64,000 bases of DNA from Plantago ovata (GCA_028274465.1 CM051455.1:71902985-71966984); one strand, 5' to 3'; counted from the first letter of the stretch, positions 11,150 through 21,358 are shown. The notes: generated from the letters alone by a model not told the origin. A program made the numbers and translations.

Positions 11150-12175
11150 AATTGTATATTATTGAGAATTACGTAGATGGAATAACATCAATCGTGATAA
11201 GGTACATAAACGTTTGTGATGAAAATAACAGTACTGGATATTATTAATTGTGATGATATAGAGAATTTTTGTGATGAAATTTAAATGGCCAGAAAGTAGA
11301 ATTTGTGATGACATACTGAGCATTTGTGATGCAAATTCCGGCACCCGAGTTTGACTTTAGTGATGAAATACATAGCAATTGTGATGCAAAGTTTGGCACC
11401 GGAGTTTGACTTTAGTGATGAAATGCATAGGAATTGTGATGACACGTCCGGCGCCGGAGTTTGACTTTAGTGATGAACGTGCATACAATTAACATGGCCG
11501 GAATGTTGATTTTTTGATGACATAACAGAACATTTGTGACGACAGGTCCGGCACCGGAGTTTGGCTTTAGTGATGAAGTTGTTTAGCATTTGTGATGAAA
11601 AACACATGGCCGGAAAGTTGATTTTGTGATGAATTAATAGGCCAATTGTGACAACCTCTCCGGCACCGGAGTTTGGATTTAGTGATGAATTTTTGTAGCA
11701 TTTGTGACGAAAATCACATGGTCGGAAAGTTTATTTTGTGATGAAGTAAAAGACCAATTGTGACGCAAGTTCCGGCACCGGAGTTTGGCTTTTGTGATGA
11801 CGTTTTGTATCAAATGTGAGGAAAATCTACCTGCCCGAGACTATCTGTGGTGACAAATTGGGTAAGCTTTTGTGATGAAAGTGAAGCTGCCCGGGAATAG
11901 CATTAGCGATGACATTCGATGGCTTTTGTGACGACAAATTACGGGCAGGCAAAGGTTTTTTGTGGTGAAAAAATGCGTTTTGGGAGGAACTTTAATTTTC
12001 ACGAAAGAAAGAGCAGTTGCGACGACGTTCAAATTCGTCACTATGGAGCATTTGCGAGGGTGTTTCGCCGTCGAACCATGCGACGTACTTTTTTGTCACA
12101 TTTGTTCAAAAGTGACAAAAAGGGGGTATTAGGTAACAAATTTTTTCACCACAAATGTTGTTGTTTTTTGTAGTG
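11150..12175 (+). repeat. CACTA subterminal repeat field and 3' terminal inverted repeat
   Basis: More than twenty degenerate copies of TTTGTGATGA and TAGTGATGAAAT occur in one orientation, alternating with longer units built on TCCGGCACCGGAGTTTG (near 11336, 11394, 11446, 11547, 11660, 11772). The pattern matches the motif-rich ends bound by the TNPA-type protein in CACTA elements. GCACCGGAGTTTG adds a GC-rich core not seen elsewhere in the window. The terminal 13 bp is the inverted CACTA end. Confidence 0.85.
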
Positions 12176-12179
12176 TATT

Positions 12180-12944
12180 TTGGATGCGAGTTCTGAGACG
12201 TTTGTTAAGGTGTATGTGAGGAGGAAATTGTGCAAGTTCAATGCTAAGGTAATTAATGCTGCCCTGGGGATTGATAATGTGGAAGAGGAAGATTGGGATC
12301 CTGACCATGATCTCATCTCTAGGGAGCTAAGTGGTGGGAAAGTAACAGAATGGGACAGTGAGTTAAAGCATCAAAACTAACTCACTAAGATTTGTGGTGA
12401 AAACTGGTTACCTTCTACAAATACATTCACACTCTCTAAAGATGCTGTTGAACTGTTGTTTCTGCTAAAAACTGGAAGAGCGGTGAATTTTGGGCAGAGA
12501 ATTCTTCAACACATTATCAGAGTGCACAGAAAGGGAAGTGCTGGAGTGCTGGTTCTACCATCCTTAATTACAAAAGTTCTGAAAGCACAAGGGATTCAAG
12601 CTGACTCCAAGGAAGTAATTATGGGTGAATTTCAGAAGATGGGAATCAAGGATCAACTGTTGGGTGGTTCCAAAGTGAATGGTCTACCATGGGTCATGAA
12701 ACTAGTTCCCTCAGCAAATAAGATAGGAAAGGATGTGATTGCCAATGTTCCCTCAACATCCAAGACTACATCAAGGGGGATGACTACCCCTACACTGAAT
12801 GATGCAGAATTTGGAATGGTAACAAATATGATTAAGCTGGATGGGCAGATTCACAGTCTAATGGAAGCAAGAGACAACCTTAAGGAGCGTCTCAGTGACA
12901 AAAGCATGGACTTTTACCTTTCTTTCACAAAAATGGGCAGATAA
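12180..12944 (+). pseudogene. Putative plant transposon protein (PF20167-like) relic, 5' end cut by the CACTA element
   Basis: An open frame (from 12180) with the signature KVYVRRKLCKFNAKVINAALG, typical of the so-called putative plant transposon protein domain found in retroelement accessory ORFs, stops at 12378. The reading continues in frame after the TAA with LTKICGENWLPS, and then a long frame to 12944 (HIIRVHRKGS, VLPSLITKVLKAQG, DGQIHSLMEARDNLKERL). The CACTA end at 12175 abuts the frame, so the N-terminal part lies beyond the transposon. The function of this domain is unknown. The C-terminal portion is probably a coiled coil. Confidence 0.65.
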
Positions 12945-13062
12945 AAAATCATGCGTTCTTTTGTGTTCTTTTTATGGTCTACATTATCTCCGGAACATTT
13001 TATTTGGTACTTGGGTCTGTATTCTATGTTTCTACTTTCTCCACTCTACTCTTTATACTTTG

Positions 13063-14634
13063 TGTTGGTCCCTTTAAACAACAAGAAAAGACTAGGGGAG
13101 GGGGTGAATAGTCTTTTCAAACTTTCGTCGTTTAAAACTTTCTCAGCAAGTGCTTATTACTTTTCAGTAATGAGTTTGCTGATACTTAACTTTCTCAACA
13201 AGCGCAAGTTACTTCACAGTAACTAGGTTTGCTGATACTTAAAATCAGAGAGCGGAAGTCTTTGATACAATAAGTGCTTTTTCAGTAAATGAAGGTTTCA
13301 GCAAGTGATGTGAGTGACTGTGTACAGATAGATATGATTTGCTGAAAACTAAGTACAGTAAGTAAATCACACAAACACTTTTATAGTGGTATCTGAGAGT
13401 GGCGTAATCTCTCAACTAATCCACTTTGTCCTTTCTAGGACTGAATCCACTAAGATAAGATTGAGGTTCCTTACAACACCTATCTAGAGCGATTCAAACA
13501 GAAACCAAAGCACACTTGCTTCGTCTCCATCCTAATCTAGAGAACGCAACCTTGTTCTCCACCAAACATGGTACTTTTAATCAGCAAAACTATGCTCGAT
13601 TAAGTTCCCCCTGAATATCACGCTTGAAAGGGTGTATTTTCAGTTAGAGAGGTTTGGGATGAGATAACTTAATTATAAATTATTCAGTTACAACAAGTAA
13701 TCTAAGAAACAAAACTTTGAATACTTTGCTATAAACAAGTTTGATTGTTTCTGGTGTCAAGACTTGTTCTTGTTCGAAAGAAAGAAAGAACACTTAACTA
13801 ATTTCTTAGTCGTGTAAATTCTACTTCTTCACAAGTATCTTTTTCAAGCTTTAAGTCTTGGAACGGATCAATGGCAGTAAGAGTATTGAAGGGTTTGTGA
13901 GTTTAAGCACAAGTGAGAGTATGATCACGTTGTTGACACACTTCAACTCTTTGCCGGATGACGTCTATTTATAATGAAAATAAGGAGCCGTTTGAATTTC
14001 AAATTCTAAGGCTTTTGTTCCTTAAAATGTCACTATCTTGCTTTTGTACTTTCAGTAGCGTCCTTGTTTGTCTTCTAGTCTTCATGTCCTTCGCGTGCAT
14101 GCTTTGCATTTAATGCTCATTTGAATAGAATTCAAACAATAACATTGGAGCGCAAATACAAGTACTTTGAGCAAGAGGTCACATATGTTCCATCAGCAAG
14201 TGGCCAGTCTCAGTTTCAGCAAGCACAACCTACTCTGTCATTCAGATTTTCACTTATGCAATGTTGTTGCTGAAGTTTCCACTTTCTGAGCAACATGTGC
14301 CTTTGTAGATACTAGTCTTTAGAAATCTTTTAGTCTTCAGTCTTCGAAATCTTCAAGATTCTGAGTGGTTCTAAATGCTTCAATAGTTTGTTTGTAAAAA
14401 CAAAGTACATCATCAGCAAATGCTTCAATAGGTTGTATTTCTTTCCAGAAAACAAGATACATCATAAGCTTTAAAACCAACCTATCTAGCACCTATTCTA
14501 AGTCTTCAGCAAACGTTCCTATTTTACAATGTCCTTAAAATTCTAAATTCCTATGGACCTTAAGAGTTCTAGTTACTGGACTTTCCTTAATTTAGCATGG
14601 TTAATTGCTCATCAAAATTACAAGATTCCTAACA
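13063..14634 (-). repeat. Copia 3' LTR (1572 bp)
   Basis: On the sense strand it begins TGTTAGGAATCTTG and ends GGGACCAACA. It matches the LTR at 31522-33095 over its whole length with a few substitutions and small indels. It contains repeated CAGCAAG and CAGTAA words. Confidence 0.92.
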
Positions 14635-14653
14635 AATTTCCCCCTTTTTGATG
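14635..14653 (-). promoter_or_regulatory. Copia polypurine tract
   Basis: The sense strand reads AAAAAGGGGGAAATT immediately before the 3' LTR, the expected place for plus-strand DNA priming. Confidence 0.8.
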
Positions 14654-14897
14654 TTAGCAATCCATGGCTAAATTAATTGTTACCCTTTTAGAGGTTTCTG
14701 ATGTTGAATAAATCAGTTGATTAATGTAAGAATACTTGAATAATTAAATAGTAAGCATAAGTAAATTGCATAATCAAAAACCTATAAGAGTCAAAAGCTT
14801 CATTGATGATAGTTATCTTTTAGAAGTTTACAAGAAGTAGCAGAGATAACTAAACAAAATCAGCAAACAAAACTTTAACAAAAACTATTACAGAGAA
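14654..14897. other. Copia 3' untranslated interval
   Basis: AT-rich spacer between the stop of the extra ORF (14898) and the polypurine tract. No gene. Confidence 0.5.
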
Positions 14898-16139
14898 TTA
14901 AGCTCTTCCAGAAGATTTTCTCAAAATCTCTCTTACACTCTTCTCAGAAAGTGTAGTAAATTCAACACAATCCTTTTCGTAGTTTTCCAGAAGCCTACGG
15001 ACTTGTAGTTGAAGAATTCTTGCATTTTTGCAGGCAGTATGATGATGCTTTTCAGCATTCATTTTCATGTAGTGAGTTACCCACAAATGCATGCCCCAAT
15101 TGCTGGCATGGAGAAGCTGTGTATCTGAAATGCTTTTAGGATGAAACTTTCTTAGCCAGAGAAGATCTTCTTCTTGATCCTTAGCAGTGGGATAGAAATA
15201 CTCATAAGGAATCAATCCAAGTCTCTTCTTTGTTTTCTTGGTTACTGGGTCAGAGTAATAAGCAAAGCCAGGTGGTTTTATCAAATCAGGTTCTTGTCTA
15301 TAAGTCTTACCAATGGCAGTTCTTCTTACTGAGACCTCAAGATTCAACCATGTCCCAGCAATATTTCTTGGGAGGGATTCTTCCCTTTGTTTCCTTTTTA
15401 CCTTGAGTTCAATCCATGTGAACATTTGGTTCAATATGGCTGTAGGAAAGAACTCATTCACCAGCAAGTATTCCAGCTTTAAGATCCAGCAACCATGAAC
15501 GTTTCTGATCACGTTCTGAGTGGTTTCATCGTTGTTGGTCTTTGTATACTCGATGCCGGAGCCAATAGCAATGCTGGCCAGCCTCTTTTCTTCATGTCTT
15601 TGCCTTCTTCTTCTTGACTTAGCATTGTCTTGATCTCTTGCTGAAGAGTCAGACGAGAAATGCTTTGAATGGCCAGACGGAGTTAATACTGTTAAAGGTC
15701 TAGCTCTTATGGCTTGAGCTATTGTCTGATTGTCATCATCATCATTATCTTCATTCAGATCTTGATGACTTTCAGTATGGCAAAAATCTTGAGTTTCAAC
15801 AGCAGCTTTTCTCTTTTTGGTACTTACTGAATTTAACTCAGATTCTGCTTGCCTTTTAGAGCTTTGCTCTTTTTCAGCAAGCGGTTCTATGGGAAGTGGG
15901 TCATCAACAGTAGGAGGGGTTTGGTTTCTCTTTCTGGTACTTTTCTTTTCCCCCTTAGACATGGATTGCAACATCGGAGTGATGTGCAGAGAATAGAACT
16001 CGTTGCAATTTTCAGCAAGAGTACTTAAGTTGTTATACTTCATGATGATTTGTTGCTGATCAGAAGTCATTTTTGACAACTCTTTTTGAATAATCACCAT
16101 GTTCTCTTCATGTATTTTCTCCCGTTGCGGCCTTATCAT
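14898..16139 (-). CDS. C-terminal half of the copia extra 3' ORF (env-position protein), unknown function
   Basis: A 413-codon open frame. Residues 1-110 are basic and Ser/Thr-rich with nuclear-localisation-like KRxR clusters (KKSTRKRNQ, TKKRKAAV). An acidic run DNDDDDNQ follows near 135, then a basic RRRRQRHEEKR block near 175. The last 200 residues form a compact-looking region rich in Trp, Tyr and aromatic-basic patches (GCWILKLEYLL, GTWLNLEV, NWGMHLWVTHYMKMN). The same protein is encoded on the plus strand near 63600-64000. It occupies the position of the env-like ORF of SIRE elements, but I see no signal peptide or membrane segment. The upstream part of the ORF (16108-16527) is in another frame because of what looks like one extra G near the overlap, so the Met assigned here is not the original start. 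Confidence 0.6.
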   Translation of the reverse strand: MIRPQREKIHEENMVIIQKELSKMTSDQQQIIMKYNNLSTLAENCNEFYSLHITPMLQSMSKGEKKSTRKRNQTPPTVDDPLPIEPLAEKEQSSKRQAESELNSVSTKKRKAAVETQDFCHTESHQDLNEDNDDDDNQTIAQAIRARPLTVLTPSGHSKHFSSDSSARDQDNAKSRRRRQRHEEKRLASIAIGSGIEYTKTNNDETTQNVIRNVHGCWILKLEYLLVNEFFPTAILNQMFTWIELKVKRKQREESLPRNIAGTWLNLEVSVRRTAIGKTYRQEPDLIKPPGFAYYSDPVTKKTKKRLGLIPYEYFYPTAKDQEEDLLWLRKFHPKSISDTQLLHASNWGMHLWVTHYMKMNAEKHHHTACKNARILQLQVRRLLENYEKDCVEFTTLSEKSVREILRKSSGRA

Positions 16140-16836
16140 CCATGAAAGTTCGAGCCTTCACTAGAGCGGTGTTTGCTAGCTTGAGAGCTTGACTTACATC
16201 TTCTTCATAGCTCTTGTGATAAAGACTTATGTCTTTCTGAGCTATTGTAAGAGTAGTAGTGCGTCTCAGCAGTGTAGCCAATATTTTCGCAATGTCAAGC
16301 GGGCTCTCAGCAAACAATGCCTCATCTTCTGCTTTGCAGGCATCATGGACTTTCTTCAGTGCTAAAATTCTAGGAGTAAACTCCTCAACTCGTGGGAACG
16401 GCACTAGGTTTGGGGTCAAGGAATGAACTTTTAGTTCTGAAGCAAACTGATCATCCTTTAGCAGCAATTCTCCTCTCAGATCATCATCTATGTCATTTAT
16501 GTAGTCAGGAGGAGGAATTTGAACCACTTTGGGGTCTCTTTTGGATTGTTCATCCTCATTTGCTGATAAGTCATCGTCATCCTCAGATTAATCAAGGTCA
16601 GCAACCTTGGAACCTAAGTCAGCTGCTTCATTTCCTTTTGGTTGAGTGGTTGCTGATGGCAACACTTCAGACTCAACAACTGGAGTTTCACCAGTAGTTA
16701 GTTTTAATTGAGTAGTTGCTGAGGGCAACGTTTGAGACTCAATTACTGGAGTTTCGCCAGTAGTTAGTTTTAATTGAGTAGTTGCTGAGGGCAACGTTTG
16801 AGACTCAATTACTAGAGTTTCGACAGTAGTAAGTGT
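16108..16836 (-). pseudogene. Middle part of the copia extra 3' ORF, truncated by the gypsy junction
   Basis: Minus-strand frames at 16527-16108 and 16794-16588 correspond to residues 260-440 of the plus-strand copy at 62191-63591. Shared features are the PPPDYINDIDDDLRGELL block, LVPFPRVEEFTPRILALKKV, and a helix-rich tail ending MDDKAATGE. A stop (TAA at 16588) separates the two frames. Upstream, the reading ends abruptly at about 16836, where gypsy integrase sequence begins. The region before it contains the 22-residue repeats listed separately. Confidence 0.65.
16640..16836 (-). repeat. 66-bp tandem repeats encoding a 22-residue motif
   Basis: The triplet-phased unit recurs with starts near 16681, 16747 and 16813 (66 bp apart). 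It encodes a Thr/Ser-rich peptide containing TTGETPVIES followed by PSATTQLKL. The plus-strand homologue at 62875-63050 has shorter 16-residue units, so copy length and number vary between elements. Confidence 0.85.
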
Positions 16837-18062
16837 CTATTGACACGCTTTCCCATACACAAGCCTGTACGGAGTGGTCCCAATCACCGTCTTGTAGCTA
16901 GTCCTGTATGCCCATAGTGCATCATTCAATTTTCCTGCCCAATCCTTCCTACTAGGCTTCACTACTCGCTCCTGGATCTTCTTGATTTGACGGTTGCTGA
17001 CTTCGACTTGCCCCGATGTCTGTGGGTGGTAAGGTGTAGCGACACTATGGTGGACACTGTATCTCTTAAGAAGGGAGGCAAACGTTCTATTGACAAAGTG
17101 TGACCCTCCATCGCTGATGATTGTCCTGGGGCATCCAAATCTCGAGAAGATTACTTCCTTCAAGAACTTCATAACTACTGCGCCGTCATTTGTTTTTGTA
17201 GGAATTGCCTCTACCCATTTAGTCACATAGTCCACTGCTACAAGAATGTATTCATAGCCTCCGCTGTTTGGAAATGGTCCCATAAAATCAATGCCCCATA
17301 CATCGAAAGGTTCTACCACTAGATTCCCTTGAAGGGGAATTTCATCTTTCTTGCCAATACCGCCACCTCGTTGGCATGGGTCACAATTCTTCACAAAACT
17401 TCTAGCATCTTTGTATATTGTTGGCCAGAAAAATCCTGCCTGCAGTATCTTGCGCGCTGTCTTCAATCCACTGTAGTGCCCTCCACAGTTAAGCTCATGG
17501 CAATGGCTCAGTATACTTTGTTGTTCTTCTTGTGGCACGCATCTCCTTAGAATCCCATCAGCTCCTTCCTTGAATATATGTGGATCATCCCATATGTAAG
17601 TCCTGCATTTCTTGGCAAGAGCTCTCTTGTCTGAAACTGAAAAGTTAGTGGGGCAAACATTCATAGCCAAATAGTTTACAATATCCGCATACCATGGCTC
17701 CTCATTAGCCTTCCTTAGATGCTCATCGGGGAGGTCTTCATTGATGGGTATCGGGTCAATAGGAATATTAGGTATTCTAGATAAATGATTTGCTACTAGA
17801 TTATCCCTGCCGGCTCTATCCACTATGGTCAAATCAAAGTCTTGCAGCAAAAGGACCCAACGGATTAATCTAGGCTTAGAATCTTGCTTAGCTATCAAAT
17901 GTCTCAAGGCAGCATGATCAGTATGGACATTTACAGGATGTCCAATTAAGTAAGACCTAAACTTTTGTAAAGCAAAGACAACAGCTAAAAACTCCTTTTC
18001 AGTAGTTGTATAATTAACCTGTGCGGAGTCTAGAGTCTTACTAACATAATAAACCTGTGGCT
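16837..18062 (-). pseudogene. Athila-type RNase H C-terminus and integrase, truncated
   Basis: The sense frame begins at the end of RNase H ([44 protein letters not shown]) and continues into integrase. Integrase shows the HHCC zinc module ([12 protein letters not shown], then CDPCQRG) and the D, D-35-E core ([37 protein letters not shown]). It ends RLVYGKACQ with the C-terminal GPY/F-like region missing, because the sequence switches to copia at 16836. No active enzyme can come from it. The homologous intact region is at 37281-38514. Confidence 0.85.
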
Positions 18063-18659
18063 CTTTCCCTCGTCCGCGGATTTCATTATCACAAAATCAG
18101 CTGGGATTATCAATTTGTCCACTTTCACAAGGATGTCTTCTATTATCCCGACTGGCCTCTTCACACTTTGGTCCGCCATTTGGACCACCATATCAGTTGG
18201 TGTTAATTCTCTGAGTTCCAGGGCCTTGTATACCGAATACGGCATTAAGTTAATGCTACCTCCCAAGTCAAGCATTGCCTGCGTATTTCGTCCATTCCCT
18301 AAGGCTATGTCGATGATGAAGCTGCCAGGATCCTTTTTCTTCATCGGCAATCCGGCAATCGAGTTGACTATTTCAACCCCATTCACTTCCTTTCCTGAAG
18401 TAATCCTTTTGTTCTTGATCTCACGAAAGAATTTCGTATAAGCTGGAATATTCTGGATCAACTCTAAGAGTGGCACATTGACCTCCACCCTTGACAGTCT
18501 TTGGAATAGGGGTGAATCTTGAATATCCTTCTTGACTGGTTTGATCCGACTTGGGTATGGCACATGTGGCTTCGGAGGCACATATGGATTGGAAGATTTG
18601 TGGAGTCCCCCTGGCATACTGGTTCCTTCCTCGGCTTCATCATCATCTATGTCTATCAC
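18030..18659 (-). pseudogene. Athila-type aspartic protease fragment
   Basis: The frame contains the Athila protease landmarks: PVPYPSRIK-like linker, VNVPLLELIQNIPAYTKFF, KKDPGSFIIDIALGNGR, then MLDLGGSINLMPYSVYKAL in place of the usual DTG/DSG-A active-site region, and VEDILVKVD. It ends [12 protein letters not shown], where the frame runs into RNase H sequence. The whole RT and most of RNase H are deleted at this junction (about 18055-18070). A stop-containing gap of about 65 bp separates it from gag. Confidence 0.8.
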
Positions 18660-18725
18660 AGATGGTCTTGGTTCATCATTCTTTCCTGGAACTTCTTGAG
18701 GTTCTTCTGGACTTCCACCAACCTC

Positions 18726-19925
18726 TTATTCCATGCTTGCCCCTCTATTATTGACCTCAGAAGATTCCGCCCGCTTAGGACGTACAAAGTTAGGAATTTT
18801 GGTCATCTTGCCTCCTCGGAGCAGTAGATTCACCTCTTCGTACTCATTCTCCTTCGTAGCATCAGCTGGGGGCTGCTCGGGATCAGCTTCAGTCGTCTCT
18901 TCGGCAGGACCAGGATTGTCCTGTTCCCTGGAGTCGGGAGGCGATTCGCTCGTCACCTCGGGTGGTTTGCTCACTTCTTCCGGTGGGGAATCCTCGACTT
19001 CATCACCACACCTTCCACACTTCAGCAGGCTAAGCTCTTTGATCAGTTGCTCAGTTACTTCGATCGCTTCAAAAGCCTTCTCGATGCGAAGATTGTTCTC
19101 AGCCTGCCCTGCGTGTGCTACCTCGAAGACACTCTCAATGGCTTTGATTCCTGCGTAAAATGCAAGTTCCTCCTCCTCACTGAGGTCTTCGTCCTCAGAA
19201 TAGCTGTCGTATACCCCCTCAGTTTCGTCTTGATTTGAGTATATGTTGGCGACTTCGTTCGACATTATTTTCTTGGATTGTGCAGATCCATTGGCGTACG
19301 TTTGAAAGACCTTCACTGCCTCTTCAACTGTACATTCTTCCAAACCTCCACATATCCCATCTATTTGAAGCCTAACTTCATCTTGTAGTCCTCCAACAAA
19401 AAACCAAATCAGCTCCCCATCGTCGAAACGGTGGTGGGGGCACTCACGTTTATACAGCTCAAAACGTTCATAGGTGTCACAGAACCGTTCGTATTCTCCT
19501 TGCTTGAAGTATTCGATCCGATTCCGTAGTGCAATTGTCTCATGGTAAGGCATGAAACGTGCCAAGAACTCCTCTACTACTTGGCTCCAGGTCTTCAGTG
19601 ATCCGGGTGCTAACCTTGCTATCCATATCCTCGGTTCATATCCCAAAGCAAAAGGAAATAATTTCCTGCATAATTGATCCTCGGTGAACCCCTTTGCGGG
19701 AACTTTTGCTATCTCCTCTTCATAGGATCTGATGAAGCTTATTGGATTCATATCCTCTCCTTCTTCGAACCTTGGCATTCTTCTCACTATGGTGCTTGTT
19801 ACCTCGTACCCCGATAACTCTTCTTCCAAGTATATAGCTGACCCCCTCCTGACTTGTGAGAACGTCGGTGTCAAGTGGGCTTTTAAGGTCGTCATACCTG
19901 GAAATCTGTATCCGGAGTAACTCAA
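18726..19925 (-). CDS. Athila-type Gag of element B (399 aa)
   Basis: An intact frame. The N-terminal 200 residues are the retrotransposon gag domain: FIRSYEEEIAKVPAKGF, LFPFALGYEPRIWIARL, SWSQVVEEFLARFMP-like block (residues 115-125), ERFCDTYERFELYKRECPHHR and a GLQDEVRLQIDG stretch. The C-terminal half is acidic (DSYSEDEDLSEEEE; PPEEVSKPPEV) without a zinc knuckle, as in Athila Gags. It is homologous to the autonomous Gag at 42418-43786 and distinct from the Gag of the non-autonomous A elements. The Met at 19925 is the first in frame after the leader. Its own protease follows downstream. Confidence 0.8.
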   Translation of the reverse strand: MSYSGYRFPGMTTLKAHLTPTFSQVRRGSAIYLEEELSGYEVTSTIVRRMPRFEEGEDMNPISFIRSYEEEIAKVPAKGFTEDQLCRKLFPFALGYEPRIWIARLAPGSLKTWSQVVEEFLARFMPYHETIALRNRIEYFKQGEYERFCDTYERFELYKRECPHHRFDDGELIWFFVGGLQDEVRLQIDGICGGLEECTVEEAVKVFQTYANGSAQSKKIMSNEVANIYSNQDETEGVYDSYSEDEDLSEEEELAFYAGIKAIESVFEVAHAGQAENNLRIEKAFEAIEVTEQLIKELSLLKCGRCGDEVEDSPPEEVSKPPEVTSESPPDSREQDNPGPAEETTEADPEQPPADATKENEYEEVNLLLRGGKMTKIPNFVRPKRAESSEVNNRGASME

Positions 19926-20085
19926 AACTAAAAATTAGCCTCGTTAGAAATTTTGAAAATCGAGAAAATTTCTGGATATCGAATACTACTAAAGCTAGGA
20001 AAGGAGTATTGAAAAACTAAATCTAATAGAATTAGGAATCTAAAGCTGTAAATAAAAACAAATTAAACAGAAAAAAGGAGTATAG
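19926..20085. other. Leader of element B
   Basis: Untranslated stretch between gag and the primer-binding site on the minus strand. No gene. Confidence 0.6.
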
Positions 20086-20103
20086 TCCCCGGCAGTGGCG
20101 CCA
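20086..20103 (-). promoter_or_regulatory. Primer-binding site of element B
   Basis: The sense strand reads TGGCGCCACTGCCGGGGA, one substitution pair away from the Athila-type tRNA-Asp site TGGCGCCGTTGCCGGGGA. It lies 3 bp inside the LTR end. Confidence 0.85.
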
Positions 20104-20106
20104 ATT

Positions 20107-21358
20107 TGATGAACGTGTCAGATTCAATCAAATAAATTTGTTATTTAGCCAAAGGCAATCCAAAACTACAACGAAAATCGTAGTGTAGTAGTAGAATGAC
20201 TCGAGTGTCGTTCTCTCAGGACTATAACTAGCTTAATCTATTTAACAAGGGAATATAAAACAGCAGATAAATAACAATAGGGGTTTTCTAGCAGATAATG
20301 GAGATTGGTGATAGTATGGTCCTTCTTAGCATAATGGGTCGATAATCATGCATAAATTCCTCGGTCTTGCATAGAGATCTTTGAATCAATCTAGGGTCCT
20401 GTTGCAAGTATTAAGCACTACGAAGATAATCTGGTCTGACTAGTCAACACTGCTGTCCTAATGTGTTCCGTAATTATTCAACTCTACGAATATAATTGGT
20501 CTGATGGTCGACTAGTGTCCAATTGTGCATAATGATCAATACAACATACGAGAATTTTGGTTACAACTGATCAACGAAATAAAGCAATGACACGGAGTAT
20601 AATGCGCGATATAGCCATTAGCATGATTATCTTCCCTCACTAAGAATTCACATACTACCACCAATGATAAGTTTAGCTACTCATAATAGGCATGCAATCA
20701 ATAGAAATCATAGAAGAAAACATATTGAAAGATAAATGAAATAAGTACTTAAAACTGTAAGATACAAAGTTACCGAAGGTTGTCAATCTCCGGATGATTG
20801 CGGTCCTACGAGCTCCAAACTGCTATGAAAAAGTGTCCTCTAAGCTACGGAACTCCCAGGACAGGCCCCGGGAAGTTCCTACCTAAAACCATAGAGAGAG
20901 GTGAGAAAGTAGGCTTGGAAAGATATGATTTTCGGAGAGAAAACTGAGCACTATATATAGGCCCGAAAAAACTCCGGGGCGGTTCGCCCCGTGATGCGGC
21001 GGTTCGCCCCCCTGTATTTCGCGGAATTTCCGCGTTTTTCGACGCGGATTTGGATTTCTTCACCTTTTTGGACTGGGCTTATGACTTCTAGTAGCCTTCT
21101 AACCTCCAGATTCGGCCCCTAGACTCCAAATCCTATCCGGAAACCTTCAGATACTCCAAATAGGCTTTTGGAACACTAATTCCTTGTAGACTTCAATATA
21201 ATTGCCCCGAAATCTCCGAATTTCAACCAAAACCTGTAAAATAAAATCTAAAGGGAAACGTGACACTATTCTAATAAAATGTACTAAAATATAGCTAAAT
21301 TATCATAGAGGATAGCTAAATTAGGTGAAAAAGATTCGAATGAAAGTGTAAAATACAC
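20107..21358 (-). repeat. Family B LTR (5' LTR of element B), 8 bp short at the outer end
   Basis: It matches the solo LTR at 38521-39793 along its length. The inner end is intact (sense ..CGTTCATCA). The outer end stops at TACAC, while the solo copy continues ATTCATCA on the plus strand. It contains a TATATATA box at 20951-20960 with GGCGAACCGCC palindromes just upstream of it in the sense direction (20976-21030). Confidence 0.88.
20951..21030 (-). promoter_or_regulatory. LTR B core promoter: TATA box with GC-rich palindromes upstream
   Basis: In sense direction two or three copies of GGCGAACCGCC-type odd palindromes (21030-20976) are followed after about 15 bp by CCTATATATAGTGCTCAG. The solo LTR has the same layout at 39440-39380. 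The TATA assignment follows consensus and position; the palindromes are candidate factor-binding sites. Confidence 0.6.

Larger units (their letters stand above)
5555..12175 (+). mobile_element. CACTA (En/Spm) DNA transposon, right-hand part
   Basis: The right end is clear: sequence ending TTTTTTGTAGTG at 12175 is, on the minus strand, CACTACAAAAAACAACAAC, the canonical CACTA terminal inverted repeat. A 3-bp target duplication would be TAT (12176-12178), but the left partner was not found. Inside lie a subterminal repeat field and the Transposase_24-type gene. The left terminal repeat and its inverted subterminal field (which should read TCATCAC on the plus strand) are not visible from 1 to 5555, so the element either starts before the window or has lost its left end; the start given is the gene start, not a boundary. 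Confidence 0.75.
16837..21358 (-). mobile_element. Truncated, internally deleted Athila-type gypsy element B
   Basis: Sense order (minus strand): LTR family B (21358 to 20107), primer-binding site, gag, protease, then RNase H and integrase, ending abruptly inside integrase at 16837. The RT domain is missing. The outer 8 bp of the LTR are also missing. It sits between copia sequence on one side and a family A LTR fragment on the other, so neither end is a normal insertion boundary. Confidence 0.85.

Noticed and set aside
14898..16139. Viral envelope-like glycoprotein in the copia element
   Set aside because: The location fits, but no signal peptide, membrane segment or furin-like site is visible and the protein has nuclear-localisation-like clusters.
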